Assembly: GCA_050257395.1 (NCBI GenBank)
Contig: JBLMWU010000079.1
Span: forward strand, 1 to 64,000
Reading direction: 5' to 3'
Origin: JAIRTY01 sp050257395
GTDB taxonomy: Bacteria; Actinomycetota; Actinomycetes; Streptosporangiales; Streptosporangiaceae
DNA length: 64,000 nucleotides
Part shown: positions 34,750-42,821 of the stretch, in pieces
Position numbering within the stretch: the first letter of the stretch is position 1
Layout of the letters: every line of letters starts with the position of its first letter
Translations under genes and position numbers: made by a program
Notes under the pieces: generated by a model
Database searches by the model: none
What the model was told of the DNA's origin: nothing
The model's input: only the letters and a program-made list of their open reading frames with translations

Positions 34750-34866
34750 TCTCGTCTACCATTCAGCTACTCTGCGTGTGTTTGCCCTGGCTGTGGATCC
34801 GGCTCCGCGGGCGGTCCGCGATGCGCAACCGATTCCTAACATGCGTTTCGGCACCGCTGCCTGCTG

Positions 34867-34921
34867 CCGTCCAGATACCGTCCAATCACCGTCCACCCGC
34901 CGTCCAATGACCGTCCAATAC
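34867..34921. promoter_or_regulatory. Five 11-bp direct repeats upstream of the lanthipeptide operon
   Basis: Five head-to-tail 11-bp units begin at 34867, 34878, 34889, 34900 and 34911. All five share CCGTCCA and three have CCGTCCAAT. They lie 118-172 bases upstream of the lanKC GTG and about 300 bases before the divergent XRE gene. One-helical-turn spacing is typical of sites for SARP or OmpR/RamR-type activators that bind as tandem multimers. A possible minus-strand -10 (TAGGAA at 34833-34838) lies 28 bases downstream. Confidence 0.75.
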
Positions 34922-34973
34922 AGGCGGGCGTCGCGGTTTACGCAAGGTCACAATCTGGCCTAGGCACGTTCCA

Positions 34974-34986
34974 CTAAGCCGCTTAG
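34974..34986. promoter_or_regulatory. Small palindrome in the lanKC/XRE intergenic region
   Basis: CTAAG (34974-34978), CCG and CTTAG (34982-34986) form a perfect 5-bp inverted repeat, extended by an outer ACTAA/TTAGT pair reaching about 34997. It lies in the 461-base divergent gap (34750-35210) with the 11-bp repeats. It is a candidate operator for the XRE regulator. No other gene is seen in this gap. Confidence 0.35.
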
Positions 34987-35210
34987 CCCGATTAGTAACT
35001 GGCTGTAAAGGTAAGACGGAAGTGTCGGCGGGTAACGTGCGCCAGTGGCCGGTTTCTAGGTAAAAGGGAGGAGGTCCGCGGCGGCCTGTCTCCGGTGACA
35101 GTGTGGCGAGCGCAACCGGGCGAGCGGGGTTGACACCGGGGGGCCAGGCGGGGCCGGCGTGCGCCGCATGCCGGCACAGCGAATTTCGGATCCGCAAAGG
35201 AATACCGGAC

Positions 35211-35609
35211 ATGCCCGAGCAGAGCAACGGAGATGCGCGCCGTTCCCGTCGGTTAGTCCAGACCGAGCCCTGGCGGGGGCGCGGCACCGGCACCGCGCAG
35301 GCGCCCGAGGATTCCCCCCACCCGGTCCGCGGCGCCGTCCGCTGGCTGGGGGCCGAACTGCGCAGGCTGCGCCTGGAGCTGGGCATCTCCCAGCGGGAGC
35401 TCACCCAGCAAATCGGCCTGTCAGCGCACAGCAACCTGGGTGAGTACGAGCGCGGCAGCCGCATTCCGCCGTGCGACATCATCCTCGCGTGCGAGCGCCT
35501 GTTCCCGGTGCAGCCGGGATACCTGCAGCACCTGCGCAGGCAGGCGCTGCGGGAACGGGCCCGGCTCATCACCCGGCAGTCGGCGTACGACTACCCGGCA
35601 GACACCTGA
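35211..35609 (+). CDS. XRE-family helix-turn-helix regulator
   Basis: A 132-residue DNA-binding protein. After a hydrophilic N-terminus comes the Cro/C1-type domain LGAELRRLRLELGISQRELT with the recognition part QIGLSAHSNLGEYERGSRIP. The C-terminal 40 residues (LFPVQPGYLQHLRRQALRERAR) are basic and helical. ATG 35211 has AAAGGA eight bases upstream; the frame runs open to 35103 without a better start. It diverges from the lanthipeptide operon and may regulate it, but no RamR-type (LuxR) regulator is present here. Confidence 0.85.
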   Translation: MPEQSNGDARRSRRLVQTEPWRGRGTGTAQAPEDSPHPVRGAVRWLGAELRRLRLELGISQRELTQQIGLSAHSNLGEYERGSRIPPCDIILACERLFPVQPGYLQHLRRQALRERARLITRQSAYDYPADT

Positions 35610-35684
35610 CGCTCGGCGGCTGATAAGCAAATCTCCCCGCTTTTGCAGAAATCAGCCAGCCGAGTGCGATCCGCGGCCGGGCAG

Positions 35685-35888
35685 CCGGCCAATCTCCCGG
35701 CCGCCGGATGGCAAACACCCGCGGGTAAACGAGTACTGGCGAGTAACTAATCCGCTGCCTGGCTGGGCCGGCCCGGCCGGCCAATCGTCTATGACCGGGC
35801 TGGCTAATGCCGGGCCCGGCCAATGGGGCGGGCCGCCCGGGCCGGCTGCCGGGCAATCAGTGCGGCACCCGGTACCGGACCGGCCAAT
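35685..35888. repeat. Four dispersed CCGGCCAAT motifs in a gene-free gap
   Basis: The 350-base gap 35610-35959 lies between the convergent XRE and aldo/keto reductase genes. It contains four exact CCGGCCAAT copies, at 35685-35693, 35777-35785, 35816-35824 and 35880-35888, all in one orientation. There are also degenerate forms such as CTGGCTAAT near 35800. The motif differs by one base from CCGTCCAAT of the 11-bp repeats near 34.9 kb. Spacing is irregular. No gene is seen in this gap. Confidence 0.55.
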
Positions 35889-35959
35889 CACGGGCGGCCG
35901 GCGCGGTTCCGCGTCCTGCCGGTATCAGCGGGCCTGCCGGGCCGTGCCGGGTAACCCCG

Positions 35960-36937
35960 CTACCAGCGGCCGTGGACCTGTGCGCGGATGCGGCGGTCGT
36001 AGATGTCCGCGATGGCGGTCAGCTCGGCGGGCGACAGCGGCGGCAGCGCGGCGGCCGCCGCGTTCTGCCGGGCCTGCTCCGGGCTGCTGGCGCCCGGGAT
36101 CACCGTGGTGACCCCCGGCTGCTGGATCACCCAGCGAAGGGCCGCCTGCGCGGTGGTGGCCGCGGGCGGCGCGACCGCCGCGAATTCGCGGGCCGCCTCG
36201 ACCCCGGTGTCGTAGTCGACCCCGGAGAAGGTCTCGCCGACGTCGAATGCCTCGCCGTGCCGGTTGTAGCTGCGGTGGTCGCTGGCGGCGAACGCGGTGT
36301 CGTGACGGAACTTGCCGGTCAGCAGGCCGGAGGCGAGCGGGACCCGGGCGATGATGCCCACCCCGGCCGCCGCGGCCGCGGGCAGCACCTTCTCCAGCGG
36401 CTTGCGCCGGAAGGCGTTGAGGATGATCTGCACGCTCGCGACGGCGGGCCGGGCGATGGCGGCCAGGGCCTCGTCGCAGGTCTCGACGCTCACCCCGTAG
36501 GCGGCGATCCGGTCCTCGGCCACCAGCGTGTCCAGCGCGTCGTACACGGCGTCGGCGGAGTAGACCGCCGGGGGCGGGCAGTGCAGCTGCACCAGGTCGA
36601 GCCGGTCGACCCCGAGGTTGGCGCGGGACCGGTCGGCCCAGGCGCGGAAGTTGGCGAGGGTGTACAGGGCGGGGTCGAGCGGCACCCGCCGGCCCATCTT
36701 GGTGGCGACCATGACCTGGGCGCCGGTGGCCAGGAAGCGGCCAATGAGCTGCTCGCTGCGGCCGTCGCCGTACACGTCGGCGGTGTCGAGGAAGGTGACC
36801 CCGGCCCCGGCGGCGGCCGCCAGCACCTCCAGTGCCGCGGCTTCGCTGACCTGGCCCCAGTCCGCGCCGAGCTGCCAGGTGCCCAGCCCGATGACCGATA
36901 CCGGCCGGCCTGTCCGGCCCAGGACGCGCTGCTCCAT
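35960..36937 (-). CDS. Aldo/keto reductase
   Basis: A 325-residue aldo/keto reductase. It begins MEQRVLGRTGRPVSVIGLGTWQLG. The catalytic Asp and Tyr are in FLDTADVYGDGRSEQL, Lys in VMVATKMGRR and the His position in LVQLHCPPP. The C-terminal NADP segment is VTTVIPGASSPEQARQN. It resembles the bacterial AKR11/AKR12-like groups. Substrate unknown. The MarR gene lies 50 bases upstream in the same direction, so the pair may be co-transcribed. Confidence 0.92.
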   Translation of the reverse strand: MEQRVLGRTGRPVSVIGLGTWQLGADWGQVSEAAALEVLAAAAGAGVTFLDTADVYGDGRSEQLIGRFLATGAQVMVATKMGRRVPLDPALYTLANFRAWADRSRANLGVDRLDLVQLHCPPPAVYSADAVYDALDTLVAEDRIAAYGVSVETCDEALAAIARPAVASVQIILNAFRRKPLEKVLPAAAAAGVGIIARVPLASGLLTGKFRHDTAFAASDHRSYNRHGEAFDVGETFSGVDYDTGVEAAREFAAVAPPAATTAQAALRWVIQQPGVTTVIPGASSPEQARQNAAAAALPPLSPAELTAIADIYDRRIRAQVHGRW

Positions 36938-36987
36938 AGCTGGCGATCTTACGGCGAAACCCGCCAGCGGGCGGCCCGCGCCGGGGG

Positions 36988-37482
36988 TTACGGGCAGCCG
37001 GGGCTGTCCTCGCAGGCCGGCGGGTTCCCCACGGCCTCATGGATGGCTTCCATGATCGCGTGCAGCTGGCTCACCTGCTCCGGTGAGAGCGCGTCGAACA
37101 AGATCCGCCGCACGTGCTCGACGTGGCCGGGCGCGGCGGCGGCGAGCACCCCGAAACCCTCGTCGGTGAGTTCGGCGATCTGGCCGCGGCGGTCGGTGGG
37201 GCAGTCCCTGCGGCGCACCCAGCCGCGCTCCTCCAGCCGGGCGACCGCGTGCGAGACGCGGCTCTTGCTGGTGGAAGTGGCGCCGGCGAGCTGGCTCATC
37301 CGCAGCGCCCGGCCCGGCGCCTCGGACAGCTGCACCAGGATCTCGTAGTAGGCGAGCGGCATCCCGGCATCCCGCTGCAGCTGCCCGTCCACCGATGCGA
37401 AGAACGCATGGCAGCCGAGGACGAAGGAGACCCAGGCCTCCCTCTCGGCCGCGGACAGCCAGCGTGTGCCAGTCGTGTTCAC
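36988..37482 (-). CDS. MarR-family transcriptional regulator
   Basis: A 164-residue winged-helix regulator. MSQLAGATSTSKSRVSHAVARLEERGWVRR is split between helix-turn-helix and start of the wing; the wing is RRDCPTDRRGQIAELTDEG. N- and C-terminal helices form the dimer interface. It ends with a Cys-containing tail (PACEDSPGCP). Its gene diverges from yceI-like 37579-38145, with a shared palindromic promoter region, and precedes the aldo/keto reductase gene. So it likely controls both and itself. Confidence 0.92.
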   Translation of the reverse strand: MNTTGTRWLSAAEREAWVSFVLGCHAFFASVDGQLQRDAGMPLAYYEILVQLSEAPGRALRMSQLAGATSTSKSRVSHAVARLEERGWVRRRDCPTDRRGQIAELTDEGFGVLAAAAPGHVEHVRRILFDALSPEQVSQLHAIMEAIHEAVGNPPACEDSPGCP

Positions 37483-37488
37483 CCTGCC

Positions 37489-37551
37489 AGTATACGCGGG
37501 AATAGTTGAGAGTTTGACAACGTTCTGGTCGCCGTGATACTCGTTGAGTAT
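37489..37551. promoter_or_regulatory. Divergent MarR/YceI promoters with palindromic operator
   Basis: For the plus strand, TTGACA (37514-37519), a 16-base spacer and GATACT (37536-37541) form a good promoter for the yceI-like gene. A perfect inverted repeat ATACTC-GTT-GAGTAT (37537-37551) covers its -10. On the minus strand TATACT (complement of 37489-37494) is a strong -10 for marR just before its start. The palindrome is the likely MarR operator. Confidence 0.65.
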
Positions 37552-37578
37552 TCAATCAAATCCACGGAACGGAGCGCC

Positions 37579-38145
37579 ATGACCGCCGATACCTCCCTTG
37601 CCACCGCCATCCCGGGCTACGCCGCCGGGACCTGGAGCATCGACCCCGTCCACTCGACCGTCGAGTTCGTCGTCCGCCACATGATGGTCAGCAAGGTCCG
37701 CGGCAAGTTCCGGGCCTTCAGCGGCACGCTGGTCACCGGGGAGAACCCGCTGGAGTCCTCGGTCACCGCCGAGATCGACCTGAACTCCATCGACACCGGC
37801 CAGGAGCAGCGCGACAACCACATCCGGTCGGCCGACTTCTTCGAGGTCGAGACCTACCCGACCATGACCTACCGGTCCACCGGCATCCGCCAGGACGGCG
37901 GCGACTTCGTCCTCGAGGGCCAGCTCACCCTCAAGGGCGTGACCAGGGACGTGCCGCTCAAGCTGGAGGTCAACGGCTTCGGGCCGGACGCCTTCGGCGG
38001 CACCCGGGCGGGCTTCACCGCCACCGGCGAGATCAACCGGCGTGACTTCGGCGTGAACTTCAGCGCTGTGATGGAGACCGGCGGCGCTGTCGTCAGCGAC
38101 AAGGTCACCCTCCACCTCGAGATCGAGGCCGTGCTGCAGGCCTGA
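37579..38145 (+). CDS. YceI-family lipid-binding protein
   Basis: A 188-residue lipocalin-like protein of the YceI family, which binds polyisoprenoid or fatty lipids. Family features are GTWSIDPVHSTVEFVVRHMM, KVRGKFRAFSG, DTGQEQRDNHIRSADFF, YPTMTYRSTGI and NRRDFGVNF. It has no signal peptide, as in many actinobacterial members. ATG 37579 has GGAG five bases upstream. It is likely repressed by the divergent MarR gene and ends at a strong terminator hairpin. Confidence 0.93.
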   Translation: MTADTSLATAIPGYAAGTWSIDPVHSTVEFVVRHMMVSKVRGKFRAFSGTLVTGENPLESSVTAEIDLNSIDTGQEQRDNHIRSADFFEVETYPTMTYRSTGIRQDGGDFVLEGQLTLKGVTRDVPLKLEVNGFGPDAFGGTRAGFTATGEINRRDFGVNFSAVMETGGAVVSDKVTLHLEIEAVLQA

Positions 38146-38176
38146 GCGCAGCCGCGGCGCCCTCAGCGCGCAGCCC

Positions 38177-38207
38177 GCGGGTCCCGGGAGCCACTCCCGG
38201 GACCCGC
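38177..38207 (+). terminator. Perfect 14-bp hairpin after the yceI-like gene
   Basis: GCGGGTCCCGGGAG (38177-38190) pairs perfectly with 38194-38207 across a three-base loop, 31 bases after the stop. No T-run follows. The stem's strength and position support intrinsic-like termination. Confidence 0.75.
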
Positions 38208-38314
38208 GCTGCTGTCTGCCCTGGTGGCGCGGCTGTGCGGGAGAAGCATCAGTGGCGCCGGGGCGGGCAGTGGGAGAATCCCAGACGCAGACCGCGATCC
38301 GAAGGAGGCGAACG

Positions 38315-39283
38315 TTGAAAGCCGCCCTGTACGACCGCACCGGACCGGCTGATGTCCTGCGGGTCGAGGAGGTGGACCGGCCAGAGCCCGGCCCGGGTGA
38401 GGTGCGGGTGCTGGTGCAGGTCTCGGCGGTCAACCCGACCGACTACAAAGCGCGCAGCGGGGCCACCCCGCGGCCCATCGACGGGTTCCAGATCCCGCAC
38501 CAGGACGGCGCCGGGGTCATCGACGCGGTCGGGGAGGGCGTCGACCCAGCCCGGGTCGGCCAGCGGGTCTGGCTCTGGCTGGCCGCGGCAGGCCGCCGCT
38601 GGGGGACCGCGGCCGAGTGGACGGTCGTGCCGCAGCACCAGGCGGTGCCGCTGCCGGACGGCGCGTCGCTGGAACTCGGCGCCAGCCTCGGCGTGCCCGC
38701 CATGACCGCGCACCGCTGCCTGTTCGCCGACGGCCCGGTGGCCGGCCAGACGGTGCTGGTCGCCGGCGGGGCGGGCGCGGTCGGCCACTTCGCGGTCGAG
38801 CTGGCGACCCGGGCCGGCGCCACCGTGATCGCCACGGTCAGCAGCGAGGAAAAGGCCGAGCTGGCCCGGCAGGCCGGCGCGGCGCACGTGGTGAACTACC
38901 GCGACCCGGACGCCGCCGGGCAGATCAAGGCGGTGGCCCCGCAGGTGGACCGGGTGGTGGAAGTGGCGCTCGGCGCCAACCTCGGCCTCGACCTCGCCGT
39001 CGCCGGCCCCGGGACGGTGATCGTCACCTACGCGGCCGAGGCCCAGGACCCGGTGCTGCCGGTGCGCGCCTGCATGACCGCGAACGTGGTGCTCCGGTTC
39101 ATCCTGCTGTACGGCGTGCCGGCGGCGGCCCTCGGCCAGGCGGCCGCCGACGTCGCGGCGGCCGTGGCCGAGGGCGCGCTGAGCGAGCTGCCCGGGCACC
39201 ACTTCCCGCTGTCCGACGTCGTCGCCGCCCACCAGGCAGCCGAGTCCGGGGTGACCGGGAAGGTGTTCGTCACGGTCCCCTGA
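38315..39283 (+). CDS. Zinc-independent quinone oxidoreductase-like MDR protein
   Basis: A 322-residue medium-chain dehydrogenase of the NADPH:quinone reductase group. It starts LKAALYDRTGPADVLRVEEV, has VSAVNPTDYKARSG, the NADPH fold TVLVAGGAGAVGHFAVELA, and ends HQAAESGVTGKVFV. The structural zinc cysteines are absent. I choose TTG 38315 because AAGGAGG lies six bases upstream and the conserved N-terminus starts there; the frame open to 38252 adds unconserved residues. Confidence 0.9.
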   Translation: MKAALYDRTGPADVLRVEEVDRPEPGPGEVRVLVQVSAVNPTDYKARSGATPRPIDGFQIPHQDGAGVIDAVGEGVDPARVGQRVWLWLAAAGRRWGTAAEWTVVPQHQAVPLPDGASLELGASLGVPAMTAHRCLFADGPVAGQTVLVAGGAGAVGHFAVELATRAGATVIATVSSEEKAELARQAGAAHVVNYRDPDAAGQIKAVAPQVDRVVEVALGANLGLDLAVAGPGTVIVTYAAEAQDPVLPVRACMTANVVLRFILLYGVPAAALGQAAADVAAAVAEGALSELPGHHFPLSDVVAAHQAAESGVTGKVFVTVP

Positions 39284-39412
39284 CCGGGCCGGGCATGGTC
39301 ACCGGCCGTGGCCGGGGCCATGGTCAGCGGCCTGGCCCGTCCATTACCGTATGGGGCATATCGCCCGGGCCGGACGGGCCGGCAGGCGTGGCGCGCGACA
39401 CGGAGGGGCGTC

Positions 39413-40051
39413 ATGGCCGATGTCACCCAGGACCTCGCCCGGCCGGGGGCGGGGCCGCAGCCCGCGGGGCACCACCCGCCCGGGCCCGGCCCGGTGCTGC
39501 CGCCGCGGACCATCGTGCCGCTGGCCGGGCTGCCGGTGGTGGGCGCGGTGCTGGTGCTGCTGGTCGTGGCGATCGCCGGCAACTGGCTGTGGGCGCTGGA
39601 CTTCTTCCATGTGGCCGGCGGCGGCCTGTGGACCGGCATCGATCTGTTCGTCGGCCTGATCGTGGGCCCCATCCTGGGCCGGCTGTCCGTCCCGGCCCGG
39701 GTGGAGTTCGCCTCCCGGTTCATGCCGAAGATGCTCCTGATCATGCCCACGCTGGTGACCATGACCCTCACGTCCGGCTGGCAGCTGGCCCGCCACCTCG
39801 GCGTGCTGGACGCCGGGTATCCGCGGCATTGGTGGCTGACGGCCTCGTTCATCGTGGTCGGGGTGATGACCGTGATCGCGCTCGGGCTGCTGGAGCCCGC
39901 CAACGTGGCCGTGCTGTTCGAGTTGCGCAAGCCGCAGCCGGACGGCGAGCTGATCGGCAAGCTGATGCGCCGCTTCGTCTACACCGCCGGGATCACCGGG
40001 ATCCTGCAGGTGGCCACGCTGGTGATCATGACCAGGATCGCCACATGGTGA
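39413..40051 (+). CDS. Conserved integral membrane protein
   Basis: A 212-residue protein with about five spans after a Pro/Gly-rich 30-residue N-terminus. Spans include VVGAVLVLLVVAIAGNWLWAL, IDLFVGLIVGPILG, MLLIMPTLVTMTLTSG, TASFIVVGVMTVIALGLL and ITGILQVATLVIMT. The WALDFFHVAGGGLWTG segment, with a His in a helix, is reminiscent of DUF2269 or copper-resistance D-like proteins, but I cannot assign it. ATG 39413 follows GGAGG by about seven bases. It overlaps the next membrane protein gene. Confidence 0.75.
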   Translation: MADVTQDLARPGAGPQPAGHHPPGPGPVLPPRTIVPLAGLPVVGAVLVLLVVAIAGNWLWALDFFHVAGGGLWTGIDLFVGLIVGPILGRLSVPARVEFASRFMPKMLLIMPTLVTMTLTSGWQLARHLGVLDAGYPRHWWLTASFIVVGVMTVIALGLLEPANVAVLFELRKPQPDGELIGKLMRRFVYTAGITGILQVATLVIMTRIATW

Positions 40052-40530
40052 CCGGCGCGCCGCAACAGCCGGAGGCCCCGGAGTCGCCGGGGGCGACGGC
40101 CCCGAGCGGGGCGCCGTCGGCCGGGGCGCCCGGCGCGGGCCGCCGTCTCCCCCCGGTCACCCAGTGGGCCGTGGCCGCGCTCATCCTGGTGGTCGCCGGC
40201 GGCGTCGGCCTGGCCGCGCGGCTGCCGGAGCCGCCGCCGCTGGCGCCGGCCATCGCCGCGCTCGCTGCGGCGGCGCTCGCCCTGGCGGCGGCCGTGGCGG
40301 CCCTGACCCGGGCCCGGGAGTTCGCCTGGCACACGTTCCGGGTGGTCGGCGGGTGGACCCTGGCCGCCTACGCGGTCATCGCCGGGATGCTGGAGTTCGT
40401 GTTCGTACTCGACCGCACGCCCGGCCCGGTGCTGACCGTGCTCAGCCTCATGCTGCTGGTCTACGCGGTCGACATCCCGCTGATCGTGGCCTTCTCGGTG
40501 GCCCGCTACCAGCCCGCCACCCGGGGCTGA
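40045..40530 (+). CDS. Conserved integral membrane protein
   Basis: A 161-residue protein with four predicted spans: WAVAALILVVAGGVGLAA, AIAALAAAALALAAAVAAL, TLAAYAVIAGMLEFVFV and VLSLMLLVYAVDIPLIVAF. It has a Pro/Ala/Gly-rich 35-residue N-terminus. It starts inside the upstream gene, at ATG 40045 or GTG 40048, the latter giving a GTGA overlap. This indicates co-expression and perhaps a complex of the two membrane proteins. Function unknown. Confidence 0.7.
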   Translation: MVTGAPQQPEAPESPGATAPSGAPSAGAPGAGRRLPPVTQWAVAALILVVAGGVGLAARLPEPPPLAPAIAALAAAALALAAAVAALTRAREFAWHTFRVVGGWTLAAYAVIAGMLEFVFVLDRTPGPVLTVLSLMLLVYAVDIPLIVAFSVARYQPATRG

Positions 40531-40690
40531 CCGGGCCGCGCCCGGCCACCCCCGCGGGCAGCCGGTGCCGCCGGCACGGCGCTGACGGGGGGGCATGGTG
40601 ACCCGCGGCGCGCGCGGCTGCCTATACGCTGGAGCCATTCACCACCAATCCCGGCAAATGCCATGGTTCGCGCTCAGCGGAGGCTTCCCC

Positions 40691-41521
40691 ATGACAGACG
40701 GCTTCTTCCAGGGCATAACGCCGAGCCGGGAGATGCCTCCTGAGATCGACACCGGGGTGGCCCATCCGGCCCGGGTCTACAACTACTGGCTGGGCGGTAA
40801 GGACAACTTCGCGGCCGACCGGGCGGCGGCCGAGGAGGTCATGGCGGTGCGGCCGGGCATCATCGGCGACATCCGCGCCAACCGCACCTGGCTGCGCCGG
40901 GCGGTCCGGTTCCTCGCGGAGGACGCGGGCATCCGGCAGTTCCTCGACATCGGCACCGGCATCCCGACCGAGAGCAACACCCACGAGGTCGCCCAGTCGA
41001 TCATCCCGTCCGCGCGCATCGTCTACGTGGACAACGACCCGATCGTCCTCGCCCACGCCCGCGCGCTGCTCTCCGGCAGCCCCGAGGGCAGGACCGCCTA
41101 CATCGACGCCGACCTGCGGGAGCCCGGCACGATCCTGCCGGGCGCGGCGCAGACCCTGGAGTTCGGCCAGCCGATCGCGGTCATGCTGGTCGGGGTGCTG
41201 CACCTGATCCCGGACCAGGCCAACCCGGCGGGGATCATCCGCCGCCTGATGGACGCCATGCCGCCCGGCAGCTATCTGGCGATCACCCAGCCGGCCAGCG
41301 ACGTGCGCCCCGAATTGGTGGCCAGGGGCGCCCAGGCCTACAACGCGCACGTGGTCACCCCGCAGACCCGGCGCAGCCAGGCAGAGGTCACCCGGTTCTT
41401 CGCCGGGCTGGAACTGGTCCCGCCGGGCGTGGTGCAGCTGGACCAGTGGCGGCCCGAGCTGGGCGACGGGGACGAGGGCGAGGACGTGGCCGGCTGGGGC
41501 GCCGTCGCCCGCAAGGCGTAA
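40691..41521 (+). CDS. SAM-dependent methyltransferase, DUF574 (S-adenosyl methyltransferase) family
   Basis: A 276-residue protein of the family expanded in actinomycetes. Hallmarks are the N-terminal DTGVAHPARVYNYWLGGKDN, the SAM-binding FLDIGTGIPTESNTHEVAQ, IVYVDNDPIVLAHARALL and VMLVGVLHLIPDQ. The substrate is unknown for the family. ATG 40691 has GGAGG seven bases upstream. It is followed by sbcD after 118 bases, with no evident link. Confidence 0.93.
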   Translation: MTDGFFQGITPSREMPPEIDTGVAHPARVYNYWLGGKDNFAADRAAAEEVMAVRPGIIGDIRANRTWLRRAVRFLAEDAGIRQFLDIGTGIPTESNTHEVAQSIIPSARIVYVDNDPIVLAHARALLSGSPEGRTAYIDADLREPGTILPGAAQTLEFGQPIAVMLVGVLHLIPDQANPAGIIRRLMDAMPPGSYLAITQPASDVRPELVARGAQAYNAHVVTPQTRRSQAEVTRFFAGLELVPPGVVQLDQWRPELGDGDEGEDVAGWGAVARKA

Positions 41522-41639
41522 CTTTCCCGGCGAGCCGGCCTGAGACTGTCGGCGCCCTTCGCCATCATGGGTGCGTCCTGCCGGATCCGGGCACTGCCCG
41601 GGCCCGGCCCGGCGCCCCAGCGGAGCGGAGCGGGCACCC

Positions 41640-42821
41640 ATGAGGCTCATCCACACCTCGGACTGGCACCTCGGCCGGACCCTGCACGGCGCGGACCTGC
41701 TGCCCCACCAGGCGGACTTCCTGCACTGGCTGCTGGACCAGGCGGTCAGCAGGCAGGCGGACGCGGTGGTGGTGGCGGGCGACATCTACGACCGGGCGGT
41801 CCCGCCCGCCGACGCGGTGGCGCTGCTGGACCGCACCCTGCTGGCTTTCGCGCAGGCCCGCATCCCGATCGTCCTCACCAGCGGCAACCATGACTCCGCG
41901 GTCCGGCTCGGCTTCGGCGCCGGGCTCAGCGAAGCGGCCGGCGTCCACCTGCGCACCCGGGTCGCTGACCTGGCCCGGCCGGTCATCGTCGCGGACTCCG
42001 GCGGTGACGTGGGCATCTACGGCATCCCGTACCTGCTCCCGGACGCGGTCATGACCGAGCTGGAGGCGCAGCGGTCGCACGCGGCCGTGCTCGCGGCGGC
42101 CGCCAGCCGGATCCGCGCGGACGCCAGCGCCCGCGGTCTCACCCGCACCGTCGTCCTCGCGCATGCCCTCGTCACCGGTGGCCAGGTCTGTGATTCCGAA
42201 CGGGACCTGCGCGTCGGCGGTGTCGGCGAGGCGCCGGTCTCGGCCCTGGGCAGCTTCACCTACCTGGCACTCGGCCATCTGCACGGCCGCCAGGCCGTGT
42301 CCGCCGGGGACGGGGCCGCCGGTTATTCAGGCTCGCCCCTTGCCTTTTCGTTCTCCGAAAAAAATCACGTCAAGTCGGTGACGCTCGCCGACATCGGGGC
42401 GGACGGGCGGGTGGAGACCGAGTACCTGCCGGTGCCGGTGCCGCGGCCGCTGCGGGAGGTCCGGGGCCGGCTGGCGGACCTGCTGGCCCGCGCGGACGGC
42501 GACCTGGCCGGGCTGGCCGGCGCGTGGGTCAAGGCGGTGCTCACCGACCAGGTGCGCCCGGCCGCCCCCATGGAGCGGCTGCGGGAGCGGTGGCCGCACA
42601 CCCTGGTGCTCGACTTCGCGCCCGAGGGCGGCCTCACCGGGCCCGAGGCCGACCTGCGGCGGCTCGCGCAGACCACCGACCCAGCCGAGGTCTGCGGCCT
42701 GTTCGTGGAGTACGCGGGCGGCGCCCCGCCCGACGACGCGCAGCGGGCCGTGCTGCGGGACGCGGTGGAGGCCGCGCAGCAGGCCGGCGGCGAGCCCGCG
42801 CTGACGGGAGGCGGTTCCTGA
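41640..42821 (+). CDS. sbcD: Exonuclease SbcD (Mre11-type)
   Basis: Nuclease subunit of the SbcCD complex, which opens hairpins and processes DNA ends. The metallophosphoesterase motifs are Asp8 and His10 in MRLIHTSDWHLGRT, VAGDIYDRAVPP, TSGNHDSA, VLAHALVTGG and ALGHLHG. A C-terminal capping domain follows from about residue 270. ATG 41640 begins at the conserved N-terminus. Its stop and the sbcC start overlap by one base (TGATG), so the pair is coupled. Confidence 0.95.
   Translation: MRLIHTSDWHLGRTLHGADLLPHQADFLHWLLDQAVSRQADAVVVAGDIYDRAVPPADAVALLDRTLLAFAQARIPIVLTSGNHDSAVRLGFGAGLSEAAGVHLRTRVADLARPVIVADSGGDVGIYGIPYLLPDAVMTELEAQRSHAAVLAAAASRIRADASARGLTRTVVLAHALVTGGQVCDSERDLRVGGVGEAPVSALGSFTYLALGHLHGRQAVSAGDGAAGYSGSPLAFSFSEKNHVKSVTLADIGADGRVETEYLPVPVPRPLREVRGRLADLLARADGDLAGLAGAWVKAVLTDQVRPAAPMERLRERWPHTLVLDFAPEGGLTGPEADLRRLAQTTDPAEVCGLFVEYAGGAPPDDAQRAVLRDAVEAAQQAGGEPALTGGGS

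Noticed and set aside
34867..34921. Plasmid-like replication origin iterons
   Set aside because: No replication initiator gene is nearby and the repeats sit upstream of a biosynthetic operon, so a transcriptional role is simpler.
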